Positions 41,648 to 50,978 are shown, counted from the first letter of the stretch. The stretch is DNA of 64,000 nucleotides from Paucidesulfovibrio longus DSM 6739 (GCF_000420485.1 NZ_ATVA01000013.1:1-64000); one strand, 5' to 3'. A program made the numbers and translations. The notes: a model not told the origin generated them from the sequence alone.

Positions 41648-42733
41648 CTACTGGTTGTCCGTGGCCGCCGTGAGCATGGTCACGTTGCTCTTGGTGAAGA
41701 AGCCGTCGAACCCGCCGTAACGCTGAATATATTCGTTGACCAGCAGCGTCGTGGGAAAAGGCTTGGTAAAGGTCTGGTGCAGCCCCTCGTCCGGTCCGCC
41801 CACAAGTTCCACGAGGAATTCCATGCCGTCCCGCTTGAAGGCGGCATAGGTCTCCTCGATGTTCACCGTGCTGAAGGCCAGGTGATGCACGCGCGTGTTG
41901 TAGTTGTAGATATACTTTTCCGTGGGTCCGGATTCCTCCAGGGTGGTGAAGGGCGAGATGCCGGAGGTGAAGACCATGGCGAAATCGTCCGCCGAGAGCC
42001 TGGCCACGTTGGTGATGGAGTTCAGCGCCTCCACGTAGACGGCGAAATCAAAGGAGTAGTTGGTCCATTCCATGAATTCGAGAATGGCCCGGTCGCGCTC
42101 TTCGGCGCGCACCCGCGTGGCCGCGTGATCCAGTTCATGCACGTTCGCCAGATGCGGCTTGTCGGGCTTGTCCAGCTTCCAGTTCAGCTCCCCGCAGCCC
42201 CGGCGGAACCAGTCTCCTTCGGCCCCGAGCCACTGGATGAACCCGATGGAATTGCCCGTGTACCGCGAAGGCGGCGTCTGGATGTAGACATATTTGTCCG
42301 TGCGCAGCGGCTCGGCCGTGAGAAAGCAGTTGCCCCGCTCCATCTGCAAGGCGGCGAAGCGTTCCACGTCCGGACACTTGAATATGAAGGTTTCCAGCCG
42401 GGTTTCCGGAAGGTTCTTGGACTTGGGGGCCATGTTGAAGGCTGCGAACGGGGAGCAGGCGTCCTTGCGGCTCGTGAACAGGAAATCGGCGGAACCTTCC
42501 TGGCGCAGGACGCAGAGGTGGGCGTGTTCATGCTCGTAGGCCATGTGGAACTGGTGGCCGGTGCAGCCGAGAAACTCTTCCGCGGCCACACGCAGATTCG
42601 CGGGCTGCACATTGATTTCCACGGCTTCAAGTCCGCCGACCAAACCTTCGAGGCCGGCTTTCTTCCGCGCGTTCATCACCCTGTCCACTCCCTCGCGGAG
42701 CGCCTTGTCATCATTCTGGAACGGTAGATTCAT
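41648..42733 (-). CDS. 4-hydroxyphenylpyruvate dioxygenase-like (VOC family) protein
   Basis: A 361-residue two-domain VOC protein. ATG 42733 has GGAGG five bases upstream. The three iron ligands of HPPD are placed in order: His in NVHELDHAATRV, His in VHHLAFSTVN, Glu in VNEYIQRYGG. Length and order match HPPD, which turns 4-hydroxyphenylpyruvate into homogentisate using O2. In a sulfate reducer an O2-dependent step is unexpected; no homogentisate dioxygenase lies nearby. It may use another substrate or serve when O2 is present. It stands 143 bases downstream of the ABC operon on the minus strand. Confidence 0.75.
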   Translation of the reverse strand: MNLPFQNDDKALREGVDRVMNARKKAGLEGLVGGLEAVEINVQPANLRVAAEEFLGCTGHQFHMAYEHEHAHLCVLRQEGSADFLFTSRKDACSPFAAFNMAPKSKNLPETRLETFIFKCPDVERFAALQMERGNCFLTAEPLRTDKYVYIQTPPSRYTGNSIGFIQWLGAEGDWFRRGCGELNWKLDKPDKPHLANVHELDHAATRVRAEERDRAILEFMEWTNYSFDFAVYVEALNSITNVARLSADDFAMVFTSGISPFTTLEESGPTEKYIYNYNTRVHHLAFSTVNIEETYAAFKRDGMEFLVELVGGPDEGLHQTFTKPFPTTLLVNEYIQRYGGFDGFFTKSNVTMLTAATDNQ

Positions 42734-42880
42734 GCGTCCTCCTCGCGGTGCGCGCTGCGAATATGTATGTTTTCGTTTCTCCCGCCCCGGCCCTTGGCCG
42801 AAACTCTTTGAATGCACTACCACGTCATACTGAGAATTTGAACAATCCCGGTGGAAATCGATCCGGATTTCAGACGAAAA

Positions 42881-42908
42881 AAAGGGGGGAACCCGCAAGC
42901 TCCCCCCA
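42881..42908 (-). terminator. Rho-independent terminator of the glutamate dehydrogenase gene
   Basis: On the minus strand, directly after the stop at 42929, TTGGGGGG pairs with CCCCCC around a loop GAGCTTGCGGGTT, then a run of T (CCCCCCTTTTTTTTC) follows. This is a classical intrinsic terminator. Confidence 0.8.
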
Positions 42909-42928
42909 ACGTGTGGCTTATCTTCCCA

Positions 42929-45874
42929 TCAAGCCAGGTCCAGCCTCCGCGCTGTCAGGTGCTGGCGGCCGGAAGCCTCGATGAGCGCCGCCAGATCGTC
43001 CTTGTCCGGCAGGGAGCTTTCGCGCAGCTCGCGCGCCAGGGCGGCCACGCGCTTTTCCTCCTCGAGGTAGGCGTAGACCACGTCGCGCACCGGGCGCACC
43101 CTGGTGAGCTTGTTGATCCAGCCGAGTCCCTCGGCGTAGAGGATGCGCGAGGCGATGTAGGCGGCGAGCAGGGCGAACTGATGCCGGGTCGGGATGTCCT
43201 CGATGATCCTGTCGGCGTAGCGCTCAGCGAGCACGGCCGGGCAGTAGGAAAGCAGCAGGTCGCAAAGCGCCTTGTCCTTGGGCAGGGAGGCGACGTCCTT
43301 GGAGAGCGTCTCCACGATGGTGTCGCCCAGACCGTTGATGGCCCGGGAAACCTCGAAGGAGAGGTCCGTCACGGTCTTCAGTCCGGCCGCGTACTTGTAT
43401 TCGCGAAGCAGCAGACGCGCCTCTTCCCGCGCGCGCAGGCGCAGGATGTGCAGCAGCTGCTCCACGTATTCGTCCTTGATCTCCATGAACTCGTCGTCCG
43501 TGAGAATAAGCCCCGCCAGAATCTCGTAGGAAGAGCAGATCACGCCCGTCTTGTTGGCCGAGGGGCCGGGAACGCAGAGGACGCCGTGCTTTTCCAGCCG
43601 GGAGCGCGCGTCCGGAGCGATGAACAGGTTCGCCCCCTCCACCACGGCCTTGGCGGAAGGCGTGCCGTCCTTGAGCATGAACCGCTGCCAGTTCTTCATG
43701 TTCATGGTGTCGGGCCTGCCGCCGGCCGGGATGAAGATGTCGGCCACGGCGAGGTTGTGCAGATCGTCGCGCTGGCGAACGCCCTCCGGCGTCTCGGTGG
43801 TCGCCACGAACGCGCCTCGCCCCGTGAGCTTTGCGGCGTCGAAATGCGCGGTGCGCAGGTTGCCTTCGATGAGCCGGAAAAGCTCCTGATAATCCAGTCC
43901 GTCCGGGTCGTAGATGGCTCCGTGACCGTCGGACATGGCCACGACGCGGGCCTTGTCGCCGTATTCGCGATGCAGAATCTTGACCACGTTGGAAGCCACG
44001 TCGCCGGCCGGGCCGCCCGTGAGCTTGACCGTGAAGGGATCCTTGCACGGGTCGATGCCCAGACTGCGCAAGGCTTCCTCGGCAAAGACGATCACGCCTT
44101 CGCTGGTCACGCCGTAGCGCTTGTGGTTGATGCCCGTTCTGGCCTTGGAGCTCATGAACGCGTTGGGCCACTTGTAGCCGCGCTTGGCCGCGCGCGCCGT
44201 GATCCAGGCGATGTGCTCCGGGGTGATGTTCTCGTCCGGTCCCAGATAGATGATCTCCTCATGGTTCAGGTAATCCACGATCTGGCTGGGCAGCCTGCCC
44301 TCCTCGTCCGTGACGATGATGTCCAGAAGGGAATCGACCATGCTCTTGACGGCCAGGTCGATCTCTCCGGTGGGGCCGAGCAGGATCACGGCCTTGGAGC
44401 CGCCTTCGGGAATGTCCTTGTTCTTGTACTGCTGGGCGCGGGCGAGCTGATTGGCTTCGTCGAAAAGCCGGTTCGATTCGATCTCGAACTGCTCCTGGGT
44501 CCAGGTGCGCACCACGCGCACGCCGCCGCGAGCCATGTCCCGATAGCGGACGTGGAATCCGAAGCAGCTCGGACCGTGGAAGCAGTAGAAGGCGAAGGGT
44601 CTTTCCTCATCGGGCAGAGGCGGCAGCACCTTCGGGTCCATGCGGAAGCTGAGGCCGAAGCGGTTGGGCATGTAGTAGTTGGTGCGCAGGACATGGCGGA
44701 AGAAACGGAAGATATAACCGAGGATCTTGCGCGAGATGTCGTCGTTGACGTCGCGCAGGGCCGCATGAATGGCCTCCTGCATCTCGGCCACCAGTTCTTC
44801 GCGCCGCTCCTTGATTTCCGGATCGAAGCGGGCCTCGAAATAAGCGGCCATGCGCTCGACCAGGTCGCGGTTTTTCAGCGCGGTGCGCACGATCTTCGCC
44901 GAGGTATAGGCGTAGATATTCTTGCGGATCAGGAACTGGTGGGCGAATTCGCAGGCGGCCTGCATGAGCATGACCCTGCCGATCTCCCAGCCGTTTTCCT
45001 CGGCCAGGGTTTCGAGGCTGTGGAAGGCGAACCACTTGATGGCCCGAAGCTGGCGCTCCAGGCGGCGGTATTTCTCGCTGTCCTCGGACAGTCCGCCCTT
45101 GGTGCGGTCGAGGTAGAACGACATGACGGCCATGCGGCCGGACTCTCCCCGCTCGAATTCATCGCCGTAGGCCCGGACGACCTCGACGCCCTCTCGGTCG
45201 AACACCTTGAGCGCCTGGAGCAGCACACCCTTTTGCGGCGGATTCTCCATGGCGACCATGATCCGGTCGAAACCCAGCTCCTCGTCCGAGTCGAGCTTGA
45301 CGTGCACGCGCTCCGTGCCCTCGACGCAGCGGCACATCCTGAAATGGCGAACAGCCCGGTTCGGCTCGAATTTGTCCACGTAGTCCTCGGACGCCGTGGC
45401 CAGGAACTCGCTGAAGGCCCCCATCTCTTCGGACGGCAGATCGGTCTTCCCGGCCAGATCGAGCGCCCGCAGGAAAGGCTTGGCTTTGGTTTCGCAGAGA
45501 GGCTGCTTGCCGAGCAGGAAGGTGTCCAGGCGCAGGGCCTTGTCCTTGCTGGTGTAGAGCCGCCCGGTCTGAATCCGCTCCCCTGCGAGCAGGCTCACGG
45601 AGTGGACCAGGGAGGCCATGTCGCTTCCGGGCATGATGTGCGTGATGCGCGTCCCGCAGGGGCTCTTGAGCACGACGGCCTGCTGCTCGGTCATGACCTC
45701 CGCCGACAGGATCGCATGCAGATGCCTGATCTGCTCCTCCTCGGTGTGGGTCAGGAAGTAGTACTCGGGCATGTTCCCGTAAAACCAGGGCACCAGCGAA
45801 TCCGCTGCTCCTTGCAGGTCGCCCTTGAGCCGGTCGAGGACTGCGTCGATAGGATTGTCACCGCCAGAATGCAT
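42929..45874 (-). CDS. Large NAD-dependent glutamate dehydrogenase
   Basis: A 981-residue protein with start ATG 45874 behind GGAGG. The C-terminal catalytic part (about 430-900) has HGPSCFGFHVRYRDMARGGVRVV, EGGSKAVILLGPTG, KLTGGPAGDVASNVVKILHRE (dinucleotide-binding Gly/Pro loop) and VEGANLFIAPDARSRLEKHGV. The N-terminal about 430 residues are a regulatory domain typical of the large NAD-GDH family (between the 115-kDa fungal and 180-kDa bacterial types). It oxidises glutamate to 2-oxoglutarate plus ammonia. Pairing with the asparaginase and amino-acid transporter at 51829-56410 would suit amino-acid breakdown. Confidence 0.93.
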   Translation of the reverse strand: MHSGGDNPIDAVLDRLKGDLQGAADSLVPWFYGNMPEYYFLTHTEEEQIRHLHAILSAEVMTEQQAVVLKSPCGTRITHIMPGSDMASLVHSVSLLAGERIQTGRLYTSKDKALRLDTFLLGKQPLCETKAKPFLRALDLAGKTDLPSEEMGAFSEFLATASEDYVDKFEPNRAVRHFRMCRCVEGTERVHVKLDSDEELGFDRIMVAMENPPQKGVLLQALKVFDREGVEVVRAYGDEFERGESGRMAVMSFYLDRTKGGLSEDSEKYRRLERQLRAIKWFAFHSLETLAEENGWEIGRVMLMQAACEFAHQFLIRKNIYAYTSAKIVRTALKNRDLVERMAAYFEARFDPEIKERREELVAEMQEAIHAALRDVNDDISRKILGYIFRFFRHVLRTNYYMPNRFGLSFRMDPKVLPPLPDEERPFAFYCFHGPSCFGFHVRYRDMARGGVRVVRTWTQEQFEIESNRLFDEANQLARAQQYKNKDIPEGGSKAVILLGPTGEIDLAVKSMVDSLLDIIVTDEEGRLPSQIVDYLNHEEIIYLGPDENITPEHIAWITARAAKRGYKWPNAFMSSKARTGINHKRYGVTSEGVIVFAEEALRSLGIDPCKDPFTVKLTGGPAGDVASNVVKILHREYGDKARVVAMSDGHGAIYDPDGLDYQELFRLIEGNLRTAHFDAAKLTGRGAFVATTETPEGVRQRDDLHNLAVADIFIPAGGRPDTMNMKNWQRFMLKDGTPSAKAVVEGANLFIAPDARSRLEKHGVLCVPGPSANKTGVICSSYEILAGLILTDDEFMEIKDEYVEQLLHILRLRAREEARLLLREYKYAAGLKTVTDLSFEVSRAINGLGDTIVETLSKDVASLPKDKALCDLLLSYCPAVLAERYADRIIEDIPTRHQFALLAAYIASRILYAEGLGWINKLTRVRPVRDVVYAYLEEEKRVAALARELRESSLPDKDDLAALIEASGRQHLTARRLDLA

Positions 45875-46083
45875 TTTTCCTCCACGAATTTGCGGCAAAA
45901 GCCGATCAAAATTCGGCCAAATGGCCATTTTTTGAATCTCTGATTACGCAAATAACAAATCCCAGACAACAATCAAACGCTTTTCGCACTTGCGGAGAAA
46001 AAAATTCCGACTCTTTACAGCAATACCTCCCCCATGTAGATATCAAAGCAGGTGAAATCCGCAGTCACGGGAAAGGGGAAGCC

Positions 46084-47013
46084 ATGAGCCGCAAGGAAAT
46101 CCTGCTTGAGACAGGAACCAATGAGCTGGAGATTCTGGAATTCTTCATCGTCGAGAGAAAGGAGGATGACAGGGAGCCGGTGACAAGCCATTTCGGCATC
46201 AACGTGGCCAAGGTCATGCAGGTCATCGAGTCGCCCAATCTCGAAGCGCCGGATTCCGCTCCGCACCCCTCCTTTCTCGGCAACATCCCCCTGCGCGACC
46301 TGATCCTGCCCGTGCTCGACCTTGCCGTCTGGCTCGACATCAAGCGCGTTCCCGATGCCGCCGACATCGTCATCGTCACCGAATTCAGCCAGACCGTGAC
46401 GGGCTTTTTGGTCTCCGGCGTCACGGAAATCCACCGGGTCAACTGGGAGGAGGTCATTCCTCCGGGCAATTATCTCAATACCGTGGGCGCAGGATCCATC
46501 ATCGGCATGGTCAACATGAACGACCGCTTCATCCAGCTGCTCGACCTGGAAACGATTCTCTCCGAGGTCAACCCCATCGACCAGAACCGGGAAGCGAAGC
46601 CCGTGGGCGATGCGCGCTACACCGCGCTCGTGGCGGACGACTCCGCCACCATCCGGCTCATGCTCAAGAACAACCTCACGGCGGCGGGGTTCCACCCCAT
46701 CATCGCCGACAACGGCAAGGATGCGCTCCGGCTGCTGCGGAAGATGCTCGACGAAGCCGAGCAAGGGGTCCAGCTCCCGGACATCGTCATTTCCGACATC
46801 GAAATGCCGCTCATGGACGGATTCAGCTTGACCAAGACCATCAAAACGGATGAAAGCCTCCAGCGGTTACCCGTGATTCTCTATTCGTCGATCATCACCA
46901 AGGAATTGCGCCACAAGGGAGAGTCCGTCGGTGCGGACGCCCAGATTTCCAAGCCGGAGATGGAGCGCATTCCGGAAATCGCAACCAATCTCATTGAAGG
47001 ACGACACTCTTGA
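46084..47013 (+). CDS. cheV: CheV chemotaxis coupling protein (CheW plus receiver)
   Basis: A 309-residue CheV. Residues about 10-165 are a CheW domain (LEILEFFIV; GNIPLRDLILPVLDLAVWL; GMVNMNDRFIQLLDLETIL). Residues about 180-305 are a receiver with ALVADDSATIRLMLKNNL, the phospho-acceptor in DIVISDIEMPLMDGF, and a C-terminal SKPEMERIPEIATNLIE. CheV couples receptors to CheA and is thought to aid adaptation. A stand-alone Hpt gene follows with a 4-base overlap (TTGA). Confidence 0.95.
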   Translation: MSRKEILLETGTNELEILEFFIVERKEDDREPVTSHFGINVAKVMQVIESPNLEAPDSAPHPSFLGNIPLRDLILPVLDLAVWLDIKRVPDAADIVIVTEFSQTVTGFLVSGVTEIHRVNWEEVIPPGNYLNTVGAGSIIGMVNMNDRFIQLLDLETILSEVNPIDQNREAKPVGDARYTALVADDSATIRLMLKNNLTAAGFHPIIADNGKDALRLLRKMLDEAEQGVQLPDIVISDIEMPLMDGFSLTKTIKTDESLQRLPVILYSSIITKELRHKGESVGADAQISKPEMERIPEIATNLIEGRHS

Positions 47014-47405
47014 ACTCCATGGACCCTGAAGTACTCTCCACCTATCTGTCCGAATCCGAAGACCGGCTCATGGACATCGAGTCGGGCGTTCTCGCCCTGG
47101 AAAGCTACGGCGAGGAAATCGATGAGGAACTGATCCACAGCGTCTTCCGGGACGCCCATTCCATCAAGGCCGGAGCCAACCTGCTCGGCCTCGTGAACAT
47201 CGAGCGCCTCGCGCACGGGCTGGAGAACGTGCTCGACCTGATCCGCGAGGGGCGTCTCGTTCCGGACAAAATCGTGGCCTCGCTCCTGCTGGAAGCCGTG
47301 GACACCATCAACGAGCTGTTTGAAGATGTTCTGGTCAGCGACGAGCGGGACATCAGCGACCTGCACGAGCAGCTCTGCTACCTCGCAGAGGTGGACCCGG
47401 ACTAG
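47010..47405 (+). CDS. Stand-alone Hpt-domain protein
   Basis: A 131-residue protein with a P1/Hpt domain. The TTG start at 47010 overlaps the cheV stop, and AAGGA lies about nine bases before it; ATG 47019 is the alternative. The phospho-acceptor histidine is in FRDAHSIKAGANLLGL, with HGLENVLDLIREGRLV behind, exactly as in CheA P1 domains. No kinase core follows. It may relay phosphate among CheV and other receivers. The tail LCYLAEVDPD is short. Confidence 0.88.
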   Translation: MNSMDPEVLSTYLSESEDRLMDIESGVLALESYGEEIDEELIHSVFRDAHSIKAGANLLGLVNIERLAHGLENVLDLIREGRLVPDKIVASLLLEAVDTINELFEDVLVSDERDISDLHEQLCYLAEVDPD

Positions 47406-47425
47406 GTTCGCCCTTGCGCCGCCGC

Positions 47426-47478
47426 AAAACAGGCCGGGGCCACGCAACGTTTCCGTATGCGAGGCCCCGGCCTGTTTT
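47426..47478. terminator. Bidirectional terminator
   Basis: A 16-base perfect inverted repeat (47426-47441 with 47463-47478) opens with AAAACAGG and closes with CCTGTTTT around a 21-base loop. It separates the plus-strand cheV-hpt pair from the minus-strand gene ending at 47494, and can serve both. Confidence 0.75.
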
Positions 47479-47493
47479 CGTATCCTTCGGAAA

Positions 47494-48000
47494 TCAATTT
47501 TCGTTGAGGAGCTGGTCCACGATCTGCATTTCCTTCAGCGTGGAGAACTGAAAAACCTGGGCCTCGATCTTGGCCATGAAGGCATCGTAGTCCAGGTTTT
47601 CCACGTCGAGATCCATGCCGCGGACTTCGAAATAGGCCTGGAGAAAGACCATCAGCCGATCCTCATCCAAAACCTTGATCAGGTCTTCCGCCTTCTCCAC
47701 GCTCGTGAAGGGCGTATTCTGCCCGCCGAGATGGAACAGCTCGATGGCGCTGCTGCCGTCCGTGATGACGCCCACCATGTTGAACGTCTTGAGCTGGGCC
47801 GTGAAGTCGTCCGTCAGCCCCGGGAAAAGCTGGATGTCCGCCTTGGGGAAGAAACCGCAAAAGACCATCATGCCGTCTTCGCCCTCGTAGAGCGTGTGGC
47901 GAAACACGGTTTCGTCCCGATGCTTGCGCGCGGCGCGCACGCTTTCGTAGATGTCGGCGGCAAAGGCGGTCTTGAGAGTCTGCACTACGTTCTTGTCCAT
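47494..48000 (-). CDS. Soluble protein of unknown function, downstream of ubiD
   Basis: A 168-residue protein with GGAGACGAGAA before ATG 48000. It begins MDKNVVQTLKTAFAADIYESV and is mixed alpha-beta (MMVFCGFFPKADIQLFPG; FTAQLKTFNMVGVITDGSSAIELFHLGG) with an acidic helical C-terminus (DLDVENLDYDAFMAKIEAQVFQFSTLKEMQIVDQLLNEN). No cysteine cluster, membrane segment or enzyme motif is seen. It lies 35 bases after ubiD on the same strand and may be co-transcribed. I do not recognise a family. Confidence 0.65.
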   Translation of the reverse strand: MDKNVVQTLKTAFAADIYESVRAARKHRDETVFRHTLYEGEDGMMVFCGFFPKADIQLFPGLTDDFTAQLKTFNMVGVITDGSSAIELFHLGGQNTPFTSVEKAEDLIKVLDEDRLMVFLQAYFEVRGMDLDVENLDYDAFMAKIEAQVFQFSTLKEMQIVDQLLNEN

Positions 48001-48035
48001 TTCTCGTCTCCTGGTCTTCAGCTCGAAGCTCGTTG

Positions 48036-49901
48036 TCAGATGATGCCGTGAAGCGGGCCTCCGGGGGCGGCCAGTTCGTCCACGCGACGCTCCACATCGG
48101 GATCGGCCGCCAGGGGCGGGGCATGATAGGTCTTCAACCGGGCGTCCATGACCAGGGGCTCGACGCAGCCCCAGTGCTTGCAATGCGTGAACGCGCCGGG
48201 ACCGTACAGGTCGGTGGCCGGGTCCGAACGCGTGAACGCGGCCCAAAGGAAATTGTCCCAGCTCGCCGCGGCGAAAAGTACGTCGTCCGCCACCACCAGC
48301 AAGGGGAAGCCTTCCAGCCCCGGTTGCCCCTCGAGGCTGGCGGCCAGTGCCGAGAGCAAGGGGTCGTGCTCGTCGCGGCCCCGGTCATGCGCCGGCCCCT
48401 CGACGACGAGAATGCCCGGCGCAAAGACCTGGGGTCTGCCGAACCCGGCCGGAAGCCGCAGCTCGCCGGGCAGCTTCGTCGCCAGCTTGCGGCGCGGCGG
48501 CCCCGCCACGGTCAGGAGCAGCTTGGAGCCCTGGTTCAGGCTGATGCCGGAATAGTCGAGGGTGTCGATGGTGGTGCGGGTGATGAAGTGCAGGTCGCGG
48601 GCCAGATCAACCCGTTCGAGCACATGCCGGAAGAACGCCGGGATGTCGTGCGCCGTGAGCGCGGCATCGTCCTCGCGCGCACCGAGCAGCACATACTTGG
48701 AAAGGGAGGTCTGGGTGTTGCCCAGCAGCGCCAGTCCGTTGGTGATCAGTTCCTGGGGACGGCGCTCGGCCTCATACGGCACGTAGCGTTCGCTGCCCAC
48801 GGCCAGGAGCAGCGGATGCACTCCGGCCTGGTCCACGGCGTGGACCTCGTGCACGCCGCTGAAAACCGTGGGCACCAGCGGCTCGGTCAATTCGTGGATG
48901 AACGTGCCGAAAACAGTATCTTCCTGAGGCGGACGGCCAACGGTCGTGAACGGCCAGATCGCGCCATCGCGGTGCCAGACCTTGTCCACGCGCATGACCG
49001 GGAAATCGTGGGTCAGGCTGTAATATCCCAGATGGTCCCCGAACGGCCCTTCGGGCTTCTGGATGCCCGGAAGGATTTCGCCGCTGATGCAGAAGTCGGC
49101 CTCAGCCAGGACGGGCAACGCCTCAGGCCCCGCCCCCGGCGGGACGGCCATGCGCATGCGCCGCCCCCCCATGGCTCCCGCGAAGAACAGTTCCGGCAGT
49201 CCTTCGGGCAGGGGCATCACCGCGGCGAGGGTCATGGCCGGAGGGCCGCCCACGAAGATATTCACCCGCAACGGTTCGCCGCGCTCGATTGCCTCGCCGT
49301 GATGCGGGCCGATGCCGCGATGGATCTGATAGTGCAGCCCCACCTCCCGGTCCGGCTCAAACGCATTGCCCGTGAGCTGCACCCGGTACATGCCCAGGTT
49401 GGAACCGCCGAAGCCGCGCCGCGAGAGGCTTTCCGAATACACCTGCGGCAGGGTCACGTAGGCGCCGCCGTCCATGGGCCAGGAGACCAGATGCGGCAAC
49501 CGCGAAACGCTGGTCGTATTGGCGAAGACTGGACCGCCGGAAACCATTTTGGGGGGAATGTGCAAACCGGCCCGAACCATGCCCGGCACGCGCCAGGGAC
49601 TTTTGAGCAGTTCGCGCAGTCCACGCATGGGATCGGCTTTCAGGGCGAGCATGGCCTCCACCTGACGAAGCGTGTCCCGGAAAATCCAACGCGTCCGCTC
49701 CAGCGTGCCGAAGATGTTGCAGGCCATGGGAAACGCCGTGCCCTTGACCCGCGAGAACAGCAGGGCCGGACCGCCGGCCTGGAACACGCGACGCTGGATC
49801 ACGCCCGCCTCCAGATAGGGATCGATCTCCTGCTCCACGCGCAGGAGCATGCCGTTGCGTTCAAGATCGTTCAGGCATTCGCCCAGATTTCTATACCCCA
49901 T
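48036..49901 (-). CDS. UbiD-family decarboxylase
   Basis: A 621-residue protein with family landmarks: HYQIHRGIGPHHGEAI (prenyl-FMN region), VNIFVGGPPAMTLAAVMPLPEG, EGPFGDHLGYYSLTHDFPVMRV (the acidic catalytic segment EGPFGDH) and a C-terminal decarboxylase domain. UbiD enzymes use prenylated FMN for reversible decarboxylation of aromatic or unsaturated acids. The prenyl-FMN maker UbiX is at 60368-60940. In a menaquinone-using anaerobe this may serve quinone synthesis. It overlaps the lipoprotein gene by 11 bases. Confidence 0.9.
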   Translation of the reverse strand: MGYRNLGECLNDLERNGMLLRVEQEIDPYLEAGVIQRRVFQAGGPALLFSRVKGTAFPMACNIFGTLERTRWIFRDTLRQVEAMLALKADPMRGLRELLKSPWRVPGMVRAGLHIPPKMVSGGPVFANTTSVSRLPHLVSWPMDGGAYVTLPQVYSESLSRRGFGGSNLGMYRVQLTGNAFEPDREVGLHYQIHRGIGPHHGEAIERGEPLRVNIFVGGPPAMTLAAVMPLPEGLPELFFAGAMGGRRMRMAVPPGAGPEALPVLAEADFCISGEILPGIQKPEGPFGDHLGYYSLTHDFPVMRVDKVWHRDGAIWPFTTVGRPPQEDTVFGTFIHELTEPLVPTVFSGVHEVHAVDQAGVHPLLLAVGSERYVPYEAERRPQELITNGLALLGNTQTSLSKYVLLGAREDDAALTAHDIPAFFRHVLERVDLARDLHFITRTTIDTLDYSGISLNQGSKLLLTVAGPPRRKLATKLPGELRLPAGFGRPQVFAPGILVVEGPAHDRGRDEHDPLLSALAASLEGQPGLEGFPLLVVADDVLFAAASWDNFLWAAFTRSDPATDLYGPGAFTHCKHWGCVEPLVMDARLKTYHAPPLAADPDVERRVDELAAPGGPLHGII

Positions 49902-50568
49902 GTTCCCTCTCCGTGCTTGCGGGCCGCTCTGCTTCCTTGGCCGTCCCGGCGTCGTCTCCCGGATGCCAGCCGCGCATCCATTCGTTCAGCGGCACCATGT
50001 CGGGGGAATCGCCGTTGTTGCCGAACCAGGAATCCACGGCGAAAAACCGGGGCGTACCCTTTTCCCGAACCACGGCCGTATTATGCGGATAAAAGATGAA
50101 CGTCCCCCGCCTTTGGGGAGCCTCGACGGAATGGTAGGTCAGCAGCCCCCTGTCCTGAAGCATCAGCAGGTAGACGCTGGTGTTCACGGACTCGGCCACG
50201 CAATCGAGCTGGCCCGGCCCGGCCTGCGAATTCATGGTCACGTCCGCCGAGGTGCCGGCCAGATCTCCCGCCATGACCTCCAGCAATGCCACAGCCCGGG
50301 CGATACGCCCGCGCTCCTCGGCTGCGTCGGCCGGGCGTGGCAGAAATATCTCGACCACACGGTTCCATTCCAGCGGGTCCATCTCGACCTGGACGGTCCC
50401 GCGGCAACCGAACTGCTTGCAAATCTGAAACCTGGACGGTTCGGGCCTGTCCATCAAACCGTATTTCCGCAGGACATCGGGCGCGGAGCCGTCCTTGATG
50501 CCGCAGCCGGCAGTCAAAACGAGCATGGCGGAAAACAGGAAGCACAGTCCTCTGGAACTACGACGCAT
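49891..50568 (-). CDS. Lipoprotein, function unknown
   Basis: A 225-residue protein. ATG 50568 (MRRSSRGLCFLFSAMLVLTAGCGIK) has GGAGG nearby. The N-terminus is a lipoprotein signal with lipobox LTAGC, so it is probably membrane-anchored in the periplasm. The mature part contains CKQFGCRGTVQVEMDPLEWNRVVEIF and QLDCVAESVNTSVYLLMLQDRGLLTYHSV. Several cysteines could form disulfides. Its 3' end overlaps ubiD, suggesting coupled expression. No family is recognised. Confidence 0.72.
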   Translation of the reverse strand: MRRSSRGLCFLFSAMLVLTAGCGIKDGSAPDVLRKYGLMDRPEPSRFQICKQFGCRGTVQVEMDPLEWNRVVEIFLPRPADAAEERGRIARAVALLEVMAGDLAGTSADVTMNSQAGPGQLDCVAESVNTSVYLLMLQDRGLLTYHSVEAPQRRGTFIFYPHNTAVVREKGTPRFFAVDSWFGNNGDSPDMVPLNEWMRGWHPGDDAGTAKEAERPASTEREHGV

Positions 50569-50742
50569 GACCCCTCCAACAAAAAAATGCGCCACGCTGA
50601 AAACGTCTCAAGACGCTGCGGCGTGCGGCTTTTGTGCAGATAATCCAAGCAGGAACCTTTGTCGAGGGAGTCGTAGCCATTTGACAGAGACACGGTGCTC
50701 GGACATAACTACCTCGCATGTCACACTGAAAGGAACAACCTT

Positions 50743-50976
50743 GTGAACAGCTCCACCTATCTCATACTGCTCCTGCTGCTCCTCTTCACGGAAGTCGTGC
50801 TGCTTTTGATTCACCTCCAGACCCAGTCGGAACAGACCCGCCAGACGCGCAGTTTTCTCGACATGGAGAACGACCGGGTCAAAAAAAAGATAGAGGCTCT
50901 TCAGGTCAGCATAAAAGACATGAAGCGGGAACTCGAAAGCAAGCAATTTGAAATCGGATCCATGAGATCTTCTTGA
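50743..50976 (+). CDS. Small membrane-anchored coiled-coil protein
   Basis: A 77-residue protein from GTG 50743 (AAGGA eight bases upstream). One transmembrane segment (TYLILLLLLLFTEVVLLLIHL) is followed by a coiled coil (TRSFLDMENDRVKKKIEALQVSIKDMKRELESKQFEIG). It overlaps or abuts the next gene and shares its layout, a membrane helix plus a coiled coil, so the two may interact. No family is recognised. Confidence 0.6.
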   Translation: MNSSTYLILLLLLLFTEVVLLLIHLQTQSEQTRQTRSFLDMENDRVKKKIEALQVSIKDMKRELESKQFEIGSMRSS

Positions 50977-50978
50977 TC

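Noticed and set aside
42851-45943. A 1030-residue open frame on the plus strand opposite the glutamate dehydrogenase.
   Set aside because: It mirrors the true gene in GC-rich DNA, has no ribosome site or protein-like composition, and the minus strand has clear family motifs.
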